From assembly GCA_030761205.1 (NCBI GenBank), contig JAULJL010000011.1:18094501-18158500 (forward strand): DNA of 64,000 bases. Direction: 5' to 3'. The position numbers were made by a program, and so were the translations under genes. The notes below the pieces were generated by a model that saw only the letters and a program-made list of their open reading frames with translations, did no database searches and was not told where the DNA came from. How positions within the stretch are numbered: position 1 is the stretch's first letter; each line of letters starts with the position of its first letter. Below are positions 1 to 8,250 of the stretch, in pieces. This DNA comes from Fremontodendron californicum. Taxonomy: Eukaryota; Streptophyta; Magnoliopsida; Malvales; Malvaceae.

Positions 1-843
1 GATAGATCTTGATAATTATCTATTGCTAGTTTAGGAATCTTGATCCGTGTAATTGTCTTGATTTCCTACTCATAAGTGGCAATTTGTGATTAATGATTAT
101 GGTCAAGTTTTCAATAATTGCAAAGTGGAACATAACCTAAGTTGAACAATCCGAGCTTATGTGTTTGTTGCTTAGATCAACCTATCTTTCTCATCATAAA
201 GCTGCCATTAAATTGAATTTAGAGAGCTTATTCTAGGTTGTTTAATGGTTAGAGATTAAATAGAGAGCTTGTTCTATTTAACGACAAACTAAGGAAAGAT
301 TGGGATAACAGAGCTTGTTGTTATCTACGGTTGTTAACTTTGATAGTTGGTTGATATTGATAGATCTGAAATTGATTCTTAATGATGTCTAGTGGTGGAG
401 AATGAAACCTTAACCATATTTTTCATATTTGATTCTTCTTACTTACTTGTTTTCTTACTTTTCTAGTTTGCTTATTTTTAAAAGTATATTTATTTTTATT
501 GGCTGGTTACACCGCCTAATTTGTATATTAACTTTGTTTTATTTTTATTGGCTGGTTATACCGCCTAATTTAGTATATATACTGGCTGGTTATACCGCCT
601 AATTTAGTATATATATTTTTATTGGCTGGTTATACCGCCTTGCATCTTATTCTTATTATTTACTTTAGTTTAAATCTGGCTTCAAAAACCCCTTTTCTTT
701 TATTGTTCTTGAATTTAAGTTTTAAACTATTAACTTATAAACTAAAACCCAATCCCTGAGGACTCGACCCTTGCTAACTACTATACTTACAATTTATCTT
801 TTTAGTGCAAGGTTAAATAAGATACACTCTTTTGGGTGCATCA
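1..843 (+). repeat. Element A 5' LTR (3' part only)
   Basis: Matches 7408-8250 base for base by eye and ends in the LTR terminus TGCATCA followed by the PBS. It contains the LTR minisatellite with the core GGCTGGTTATACCGCC (about 498-640). The U3 part and the promoter of this copy lie outside the window. Confidence 0.9.
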
Positions 844-849
844 AATTTT

Positions 850-867
850 TGGCGCCGTTGCCGGGGA
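850..867 (+). other. Primer binding site of element A (tRNA-Asp)
   Basis: TGGCGCCGTTGCCGGGGA lies six bases after the LTR end. It is complementary to the 3' end of plant tRNA-Asp(GTC), the usual primer of Athila-lineage elements. Confidence 0.9.
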
Positions 868-1005
868 TTGTTTTCTTTAGTTTATTTGTTACTTGGTTTA
901 TTCTTATTTTCAGTTCTAATGAGTTTTGTTTTCTTGTACATACGGGTTTTTCTTATCAAATTTTGAAAAAAATAAATAAAAAAATAAAAAAAAATAAAAA
1001 AAACG

Positions 1006-1944
1006 ATGGAATTGAGCAATCTAACACTTGAGGAGTTGGTGGCATACATGAACATGGAGAATCAACAAGCCAATCTCACCTTCCCAGTTCAACAATTTGC
1101 CATGGGAGGATGTCAAGGCCATCAAGTGTTCCAAGACCAACTGCATGATCATTACTCAAACACTTACCATGAGGGATGGTGGGATCATACTAATTATGGC
1201 TACTCAAAAAATTTCCAAGAAGTAGATCCTTATGCCAATTACACTCATCCATCTAGCTTCAATCAATCATGGTCCCAAGAACCAGATCTTTTTCAACCAC
1301 CACATATGACTCAAAACTCAGGTACTTCTTTAGAAGATCTTGTCTATTCTCTTGTTACTGATACATTGCAATTTCAACAGGAAACAAGGGCAAGCATCCA
1401 GAGTTTGGAAAAGCAAATGATCCAATTGACTAGTAGTATGGTGGGATGGGTAGCACAAAGATCTGAAGAACTCCCTGCCCAAACAATGATTAACCCAAAG
1501 GAGAATACTACTATTGTGACCTTGAGGAATGAGGAACAAGATGAGGATGAGACAAAATTAGAGATGGATTCTATTCTTGAGGATAATGAAGCCAATGATC
1601 CAAATAAGAGTATTTCGGCACCTGAGGTAACGTTTAAAGTTCCACTTTTTACTAATGTTTCTTCTCCACCTTTTCCTAGTAGATTTGCAAAGTTCAAGGA
1701 GGATGAACATGAACAAGACACGCTGGAAACCTTAAACAGTTTGTTTGTGGATGTCATTCAACAAGTACCAAAAGATGCACCATTCCTCGATGAGATATGC
1801 ACCACCAAGGATGATGGAATAATACTTGTAATGGAGAATGCATCCACTGTTGTGCAAAGAAAGCTTCCTCTTAAACGCATAAATTTGGGAAATTTCATGT
1901 ATGAGCCTGACAAGCCTAAAAAGCCAAGAAAGGGTGTTGGTTAG
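1006..1944 (+). CDS. Gag-remnant protein of non-autonomous Athila-type elements (312 aa)
   Basis: An open 312-residue frame starts 139 bp after the PBS. The first 25 or so residues (MELSNLTLEELVAYMN...) are not found in the autonomous relatives here. From about residue 45 it parallels the C-terminal half of element C gag: the SNTYxxGWxDH stretch, the NSGTSxEDLV...QFQQET segment, the NPKEN block and the PPFPSRFAKFKE...QVP linker. It stops where protease would begin. The capsid domain and zinc knuckle are absent. Element D has an ORF of exactly the same length at 27508-28446. A diverges from that copy near its C-terminus. It could be a structural protein acting with gag supplied in trans, or simply a relic that has stayed open. 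Confidence 0.7.
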   Translation: MELSNLTLEELVAYMNMENQQANLTFPVQQFAMGGCQGHQVFQDQLHDHYSNTYHEGWWDHTNYGYSKNFQEVDPYANYTHPSSFNQSWSQEPDLFQPPHMTQNSGTSLEDLVYSLVTDTLQFQQETRASIQSLEKQMIQLTSSMVGWVAQRSEELPAQTMINPKENTTIVTLRNEEQDEDETKLEMDSILEDNEANDPNKSISAPEVTFKVPLFTNVSSPPFPSRFAKFKEDEHEQDTLETLNSLFVDVIQQVPKDAPFLDEICTTKDDGIILVMENASTVVQRKLPLKRINLGNFMYEPDKPKKPRKGVG

Positions 1945-2469
1945 ATTCAAAACACTAACTCAAGTGTTAATTGGGAAGGCAGCCCAATTAAAGATGAAAT
2001 TGCCAACCTTCCATATTCAGATTTGCTTTCTCTTTCTTTTCCTTTTTCTTTTATTATTTTTATTGTTTTTATTTTTATTTCTTATGTTTCTTTGTTAATT
2101 GTGTTTACTGTTTTTAAGTTCATTTAGGCTGCATAAGTTTCTTTTGTTTAATAGTTCTTTTCTCTTACATATAATTCTTGCATTGGGGGATAATAGCGTT
2201 ACATTAATGACAATGTAAGAATTATGTGTGGGGGGAAGAATTTAGGATTTTATTTAGAGTGTTTTGTTTTTGAGTCTTTTTATGTTGTTTTTCTTTCTGA
2301 TCCTTGTTTTGAAAAACACTAGATGTAAATATAATTTTTTTTAACCCCGGTTAAATGGCGGATAACGGTACTCCGTGATTATTTAAATCGGTTCCATCAG
2401 CTACCCACAAAACTGATATTGTATATAAATTTCTCTTTCAATTTTTTTTTTTTTCATTTTTTTTTCAGG
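1945..2469 (+). other. Spacer between gag remnant and cassette in A, with recombination junction
   Basis: T-rich non-coding DNA like that after pol in C and D, including a PPT-like gtgtggggg motif near 2227. At 2284-2292 (GTTGTTTTT) the sequence switches from C-type 3' non-coding DNA to the last codons and stop of an E-type pol (2293-2322). It then continues into the cassette leader, with a TATA-like TATATAAA at 2422-2429 and a pyrimidine tract ending in CAG at 2466-2468, just before the next ATG. Confidence 0.6.
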
Positions 2470-3159
2470 ATGGATGATATTCTCACAAGATTGCAGAAAC
2501 GATTTCCTCCTTTTCCTCGAAATATTTTACTGAAGCTTTACCAAGTTCGATTTGAAAGATTAAGAATGCTTATGCACAAAGGGATTCATGAAGACATACG
2601 TTGGATAATTGAAGCCAAGGTACGTGAAGATGAATATCTTCCTGTTTTGCATTTACCAGGTACAGGTAGAAGCACTTTTGCAAAGAAGCGACGAGCAAAG
2701 CGCATGAGTTCAAATTGCCACAAATGTGCACGATGGACGTGTAACGGTAAATGTCGTTCTATTGGGATTCCGTCCTCTAATCGAGATGATAAAATTGAAT
2801 TCATTAAGGATGGACTGAGTAAGGAGAATTTGGGTAATATCCAACTTTCTCTTGAGACGCATCCTAGTGGAGACGTACAAAGAGAAATTCTTGATTTATG
2901 GCCGCAATTCCAAAGGGAATGGCAACATCTTGGGAATCTGATGTTAAAAGACCCTGTTTGCCAGTTTGTAAGAAAACTGGATTTGGGTAATATCCAACTT
3001 TCTCTTGAGACGCATCCTAGTGGAGACGTACAAAGAGAAATTCTTGATTTATGGCCGCAATTCCAAAGGGAATGGCAACATCTTGGGAATCTGATGTTAA
3101 AAGACCCTGTTTGCCAGTTTGTAAGAAAACTGGATGGGAAGCATATCCTCGACTCATAG
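2470..3159 (+). CDS. NABP-like basic Cys-rich protein, copy in A (229 aa, internally duplicated)
   Basis: This is the first cassette ORF. The start is the ATG two bases after the CAG acceptor-like site; it is the start shared by all three copies. The N-terminal 60 residues are rich in leucine and charged residues. Next come a GRSTF motif, the basic run AKKRRAKR and a Cys cluster with spacing C-x2-C-x4-C-x3-C. This order resembles the small nucleic-acid-binding proteins of carlaviruses, vitiviruses and relatives, several of which suppress RNA silencing. No membrane segment is visible. This copy differs from B and E by an in-frame 51-codon tandem duplication of its C-terminal part. The viral affinity is inferred from motif layout only. 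Confidence 0.55.
   Translation: MDDILTRLQKRFPPFPRNILLKLYQVRFERLRMLMHKGIHEDIRWIIEAKVREDEYLPVLHLPGTGRSTFAKKRRAKRMSSNCHKCARWTCNGKCRSIGIPSSNRDDKIEFIKDGLSKENLGNIQLSLETHPSGDVQREILDLWPQFQREWQHLGNLMLKDPVCQFVRKLDLGNIQLSLETHPSGDVQREILDLWPQFQREWQHLGNLMLKDPVCQFVRKLDGKHILDS
2828..3133 (+). repeat. In-frame 153-bp tandem duplication in the A copy
   Basis: Units 2828-2980 and 2981-3133 are direct repeats of 153 bp (51 codons), so the frame is kept. Copies B and E have one unit. The units look identical, so the duplication is recent. Confidence 0.95.
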
Positions 3160-3651
3160 AAGGCGTTTAAGCCGTTTCTGGACGTAAAACCAGAGGAAGA
3201 TGTGAGCCACAATCACAACTACAACAAATGACTTCTCAGCTTTTGGTTTGATTTGCAATAACTTTATTTCGGTTTAATTTACGTATTATTCGATTTGTGT
3301 AATTATTCTCATTTTTTTTATTTGTCTTTTACGGTTGATTTTTCTTCTCTTTTTTATTTTCTTCCTGAAATCACGCAAAAATCTTTTGTTAGGTTAACAT
3401 TTTCTTCTGACAGGTCAAATACACTTTCGGCGACATTATTACTCTTGACTTTTACGGTTGATTTTTCTTCTCTTTTTTATTTTCTTCCTGAAATCACGCA
3501 AAAATCTTTTGTTAGGTTAACATTTTCTTCTGACAGGTCAGATACACTTTCGGCGACATTATTACTCTTGTCTGATTCACTACTCAGTCCTCTATATATT
3601 ACACCATGTACTCATTCTCTTTCAGGCACTCGAAAAAAAAAAGAAAAAAAA
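3160..3651 (+). promoter_or_regulatory. Inter-ORF spacer in A with 123-bp duplication, TATA-like box and acceptor-like site
   Basis: A non-coding spacer of 492 bp. A 123-bp segment is tandemly repeated (about 3326-3448 and 3449-3571); B has one unit and E retains the same duplication. TATATATT at 3593-3600 lies 52 bp before the LOG ATG, and a pyrimidine-rich stretch ends in TTTCAG at 3621-3625. This layout suits either an internal promoter or splicing of a longer transcript. Neither is proven. Confidence 0.45.
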
Positions 3652-4299
3652 ATGGAAAGTACTTCGTCCCAACGCATTAAAAAAATTTGTGTTTTTGGAG
3701 GTGCTTATCCAGGGAAAAATAACATATTCGCTGATGAAGCCATAAGAGTTGGAGTAATACTTGCACAACAAAAGATCCAGTTGATTTATGGAGGCGGTAG
3801 TACGGGTTTAATGGGAGCAGTCGCTACAGCAGCACACGCCGGAGGAAGTCCAGTTCTAGGAATCGTGCCAAAACTATTCACAAGTTTTTGTGGACCTACC
3901 GTGGGTAAGGAAATACAAGTCTGGAGTATCCCTGAACGGATGACAATCATGTACCATTCTGCCGATGCATTCATTGCTTTACCAGGAGGTCTGGGTACAT
4001 TGGAAGAAATAGCTTGCGTGGCTTCTTGGTCATCTTTGGTCACAAATAAGAAACCCATTGGTTTGCTTAATATTAATGGTTATTTTAGTAATTTGCTTTC
4101 ATATTTAGATAATGCTGTGGATAATGGATTCATGTTTTCAGAGGCAAGGAGAACCATAATTTCTGCTACAACCATTGAAGATTTACTCAAAAAGCTCCAA
4201 GCTTATGAGTATTTATCTGCTACGGTTGTTTCGCAAACGCTCGGAAAAAGAAAAAGAGATATGGACGAGCAAGGAGTGGATTGCACTTTGTCTTTGTGA
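3652..4299 (+). CDS. LOG-family cytokinin-activating enzyme, copy in A (215 aa)
   Basis: LOG enzymes release free cytokinin base from cytokinin riboside 5'-monophosphate in the cytosol. This 215-residue frame has the full Rossmann-like layout of the family. A strand and glycine loop (ICVFGGAYPG) lie near residues 12-21, YGGGSTGLMG at 46-55, and the ER...M helix at 95-100 holds the conserved Arg (R96). The signature PGGxGTxxE is at 111-119 with the catalytic-type Glu (E119), followed by KPIGLLN and NGYFSNLL. Length is close to plant LOGs. The first loop departs from the usual CGSS of plant LOGs, and the C-terminus adds a KRKR run. The start is the ATG conserved in the copies. Family assignment is strong; activity and substrate are inferred. 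Confidence 0.85.
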   Translation: MESTSSQRIKKICVFGGAYPGKNNIFADEAIRVGVILAQQKIQLIYGGGSTGLMGAVATAAHAGGSPVLGIVPKLFTSFCGPTVGKEIQVWSIPERMTIMYHSADAFIALPGGLGTLEEIACVASWSSLVTNKKPIGLLNINGYFSNLLSYLDNAVDNGFMFSEARRTIISATTIEDLLKKLQAYEYLSATVVSQTLGKRKRDMDEQGVDCTLSL

Positions 4300-6200
4300 C
4301 ATTATCTAACATTTTGTTTGTTGTGTCTCAGTTATAATAAGTGGTTAGCAACCTCTACAGGTAATATCTCCTAAATTTTACCTTCTTAAAAAAAAAAAGT
4401 TTGTTGTGTTTTAAGCAATTTAGAAGTATTCATTCTGAACAAGGTCTGAGTAAGGGAGACTTGAGACATACCTTGTCAGTTTGATTTCTTCTTTTCAAAA
4501 AAAAAAAAAAAAGAGTTTGTTGTGTTTTAAGCAATTTAGAAGTATTCATTCTGAACAAGGTCTGAGTAAGGGAGACTTGAGACATACCTTGTCAGTTTGA
4601 TTTTAATCTTTTTATGTTTACTTGTTAATTTTTGTTTAGTATTTTAGGATTATTTAGGTTGCATGAGTTTGTTTTGTTTTGAGTCTTAGTTGTTCCTATT
4701 CTTATGTTATTAGTTCTTTTCTCTTACACATGATTCTTTCATTTGGGTTAATAGACTTACATTGAGGACAATGTAAGAATTAAGTGTGGGGGGAATGATT
4801 TAGGATTTCTTTTATTTTTGTCTACTATTTTTTTTTTATGAGTCTTTATTATTATTATTATTATTTTTTGTGTGTTTTAGTTCCTTTTTAATACAATGAT
4901 GAGATATGAATTGCATAAGTCTAAAACAGATTTATTAGTGAGAAGATTTTCATGAGAATTGAACTTGATATCAATCTTTTTATGAGCCAATGTTAATATG
5001 ATATGTTGATTGAGAAAGAAGCATGTTTAGACTTAATCTGACTTGTATAATCATCCTTGTGAGTTTTTGAGCCTATAATGATTGATGCATTATACAAATC
5101 AATCTAATTTCTTTCTTGAGTGCTCTTATGATTACATGATTCTCTAGAACTTGCTTTAAACCGTTTGAGACTATATTGATACATGTGACAACATGAATAT
5201 GATAGAGGCATTAGGATTATAACCAGAGCCAAACAGCCATCCATTATTAATGTTCCAAGAGAACACACCCTTAGTGAACCAATTTGAGCCTACATTGAAT
5301 AAGCTATCTCTTTGGTAACCATAACTTGTTCCTAACCTAAATATACTTATATCTTTACCTTTGTTCCAAAGATGAATTAGCATGTTTTGAGACAAGTTGC
5401 AAAGACAAGGAAGATTTATTGAAAATTTGGGTTAGAAACAAGAAATAAGTGTGGGGGGAAAAGAAAGAAAAAAGTCAAGAGAAAAAGAAAGGGATCATTG
5501 TCAAATACATTCCCATATTAAAAAAAAAAAAAAACAAAAAAAACAAAAAAAACTTCTCTTGAACTTCTAGTTAAAGTAAAAAAAAAAAAAAAGATGTTAC
5601 AAAGTTGGTTAGAATGATGCAAAGGCTCAACATGAATATTTAGCCTATGTTATTATGTGCTTTATAAGAGTTTTGAGAAGTTTTATTTGTATGATCTTTT
5701 TATGTCTCTAAACTTTATGAACTCTTTGGAACCTTTGTGATATCTTTATCCTTTTGTTCTTCAACCACATTACAAACCCCTTGGCCCCATTACAACCTTG
5801 ATTAAAGACCTCTTGATTCATGAAGTTGTATGATCTAAATAGTGGAGAATAGGTGGACAAGCAAGAATATGGTAGAACTGTTTTCATGAGATTGATTGAG
5901 TGTAAACACTTCACCACTACTTTAAAGAGTGAAAATCATGAGGGTATCCCATGTGAGAAGTTGAGATTAAATTTGAACATGCACTATTTTGATTGAGATA
6001 TGTTATGTTAATATTGGCTTAACTCAAATAATTTACATTCAAGCATGATTTTTTGTGAAATTCTTTAAGCTATTGATTAGTTTATAAGACTTGTTCAAAG
6101 ATTATCTCTAAGTGTATTGAAAGGATTAGGAATAAATATTTTTAGTATATGCAGTTTATTTATATTTTAGTTTTTCAATGTTTGTGGGTATCGTTCTAGT

Positions 6201-6247
6201 AAACCCTCACGAGACTAAACTCGTCCACTAGGGACACCTAGGGGTTT
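6201..6247 (+). other. Candidate three-way-junction RNA structure upstream of PPT (A)
   Basis: The outer arms AAACCC (6201-6206) and GGGTTT (6242-6247) can pair. Inside are a hairpin ACGAG (6209-6213) with CTCGT (6220-6224), and a hairpin CTAGG (6228-6232) with CCTAG (6237-6241) around a GACA loop. The same layout occurs in B, D and E. Folding is inferred from complementarity. Confidence 0.5.
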
Positions 6248-6358
6248 AAAGGCTTGTGTCACATGCTAAGTGCCACCGTGATTTCCTACGAAAATGGATT
6301 AGATTAGATTTTCTTATTTTATTTTTATTGAGTCATTGCTAGGGACTAGCAACAATCT

Positions 6359-6371
6359 AAGTGTGGGGGTG
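6359..6371 (+). other. Polypurine tract of element A
   Basis: AAGTGTGGGGGTG directly abuts the 3' LTR start TGATAACTCG, the expected position for plus-strand priming. Confidence 0.85.
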
Positions 6372-8250
6372 TGATAACTCGTATAATTATATAGTTTTTA
6401 GTTATGTTTTATTATTGTTTTGTGTCAAATACGAGTTATTATTGTTTAGTCTAATTGTGTTTATGATCTTTTATATTTTTATGTATTTTGGTGTTTTTCA
6501 CAAGTTTCTTTGAGTGATTTCAGATTACTAGAATTAAGGGCAAATCCAGTTCAGTTCCAGTTCCGACACCTTTTTCCATATCAGCTATATCTCGAGTTTC
6601 ACTGAAGCAATAAGGCTGAAATTTGTGGCCATGCAAAGCTAAGAGGCATATCTATCGTTTTGATCTTTTACACTTCTTGAAACGGAGTCGTTTTCCCTAG
6701 CGAAATCGACCATCAAGTTGGCTGATGTGCAATGACGTCTGTGCTGACATGTTTTCGTATTATGCCCATATCTTCTTATCCACATCAGCAAATGAGCTGA
6801 TTCCAACGGCTATGGATCAGTAACTGATAGGGTAACATTTGTCTAGAAGACCATGTGATCAGATAAGGCCTCCAAAATGGACAAAATCGACCATCAAGTT
6901 GGCTGATCAAAATTGTCATACATGACGAAAATTGTTAGAAAATGCACCCACCTATTATACCTACCTTTGAAATTTGTAAAGCTTGTATCTTGTCATTTAG
7001 CCCTCCAAAATGTGTATAAATAGAGGGCCTTGGATGATTGTAAGGGATCATATTGTACATAGGTAGGATATTAGCCATTTTAATAAAATTCTCTAAGTTT
7101 TCTTCTTCTTTCTTTTCTCTAGTTTTCTTTTTCTTTAGAGAGAGCAAGAGGTTGGATAATTAATATTCTTCCTCTTCTTCTTTCTTTCTTTTATTTTCTT
7201 CTTAGATTTTCTTTAATTTTATGTTTATGTTTACAATGCCTATGCTAGGCTAAACTTTTATTTGGTTAAGGGTGATTTCAAAGCCCTAGACATGTTTTGT
7301 GATTGATTTTTAGATTCTATCTATCATTAATTTTCTATCAAAGTTGCTTATGTTCTTCTACAAGAATTGTTCATGATGTTGTCTTGATTTATTTAGGTGT
7401 ACAACTAGATAGATCTTGATAATTATCTATTGCTAGTTTAGGAATCTTGATCCGTGTAATTGTCTTGATTTCCTACTCATAAGTGGCAATTTGTGATTAA
7501 TGATTATGGTCAAGTTTTCAATAATTGCAAAGTGGAACATAACCTAAGTTGAACAATCCGAGCTTATGTGTTTGTTGCTTAGATCAACCTATCTTTCTCA
7601 TCATAAAGCTGCCATTAAATTGAATTTAGAGAGCTTATTCTAGGTTGTTTAATGGTTAGAGATTAAATAGAGAGCTTGTTCTATTTAACGACAAACTAAG
7701 GAAAGATTGGGATAACAGAGCTTGTTGTTATCTACGGTTGTTAACTTTGATAGTTGGTTGATATTGATAGATCTGAAATTGATTCTTAATGATGTCTAGT
7801 GGTGGAGAATGAAACCTTAACCATATTTTTCATATTTGATTCTTCTTACTTACTTGTTTTCTTACTTTTCTAGTTTGCTTATTTTTAAAAGTATATTTAT
7901 TTTTATTGGCTGGTTACACCGCCTAATTTGTATATTAACTTTGTTTTATTTTTATTGGCTGGTTATACCGCCTAATTTAGTATATATACTGGCTGGTTAT
8001 ACCGCCTAATTTAGTATATATATTTTTATTGGCTGGTTATACCGCCTTGCATCTTATTCTTATTATTTACTTTAGTTTAAATCTGGCTTCAAAAACCCCT
8101 TTTCTTTTATTGTTCTTGAATTTAAGTTTTAAACTATTAACTTATAAACTAAAACCCAATCCCTGAGGACTCGACCCTTGCTAACTACTATACTTACAAT
8201 TTATCTTTTTAGTGCAAGGTTAAATAAGATACACTCTTTTGGGTGCATCA
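6372..8250 (+). repeat. Element A 3' LTR (1879 bp)
   Basis: Starts TGATAACTCG and ends GGGTGCATCA, so the ends form a TGAT/ATCA inverted repeat. It has one U3 repeat unit of 181 bp starting at 6707 with a partial second from 6888. TATAAATA is at 7015-7022. From about 7138 the sequence is C-type R-U5, whereas the part before it is E-type. Minisatellite GGCTGGTTATACCGCC units lie at about 7905-8047. Confidence 0.9.
7015..7022 (+). promoter_or_regulatory. TATA box of the A 3' LTR
   Basis: TATAAATA followed by GAGGGCC, about 640 bp into the LTR and downstream of the U3 repeat with its TGACGTC motif. The same box is in B (17056), D (26143, 31175) and E. C has one in a different U3 (20186). Confidence 0.7.

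Larger units (their letters stand above)
4300..6371 (+). other. Non-coding 3' region of element A
   Basis: No convincing coding frame. A stretch of about 75 bp (attcattctgaacaaggtct and on) occurs twice (about 4412-4490 and 4525-4605), separated by poly-A. PPT-like AAGTGTGGGGG motifs recur near 4783 and 5447 before the real PPT. The last 200 bp hold the conserved three-way-junction candidate. B and D share this region and E most of it. Confidence 0.7.
1..8250 (+). mobile_element. Element A: non-autonomous Athila-type LTR retrotransposon carrying the NABP-like/LOG cassette
   Basis: The window opens inside the 5' LTR. In order come 5' LTR (partial), tRNA-Asp PBS, a gag-remnant ORF, the two-ORF cassette, a 2 kb non-coding 3' region, PPT and a complete 3' LTR. 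There is no protease, RT, RNase H or integrase, so A must be mobilised by a relative. The 843 bp of 5' LTR in view match the 3' LTR without a difference that I can see, which implies recent insertion. Directly after the 3' LTR the sequence resumes inside the gag/protease linker of element B, as expected if A jumped into B. The 5-bp target duplication would be gattc, but the left copy lies outside the window. Confidence 0.85.

Noticed and set aside
850..867. tRNA gene at the PBS
   Set aside because: Only the 18 bases complementary to the tRNA 3' end are present; no cloverleaf.
771..1031. 86-codon frame over the LTR end and PBS
   Set aside because: Covers the LTR/PBS junction and ends in a poly-A-rich leader; not conserved as coding.
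1330..1757. Open frames on the minus strand across the gag remnant (and the same at 27832-28415)
   Set aside because: They mirror the plus-strand gag-remnant ORF, have no independent start context or known motif, and recur only because the sense ORF recurs.
2586..3212. Minus-strand frame of about 208 codons opposite the NABP-like ORF (also at 12681-13202 and 36480-36875)
   Set aside because: Antisense shadow of the cassette ORF; the codon pattern and shared start context favour the sense frame.
3295..3651. N-terminal extension of the LOG frame in A
   Set aside because: The extension comes from the duplicated T-rich spacer and is not in frame in B or E. The conserved start is the ATG at 3652.
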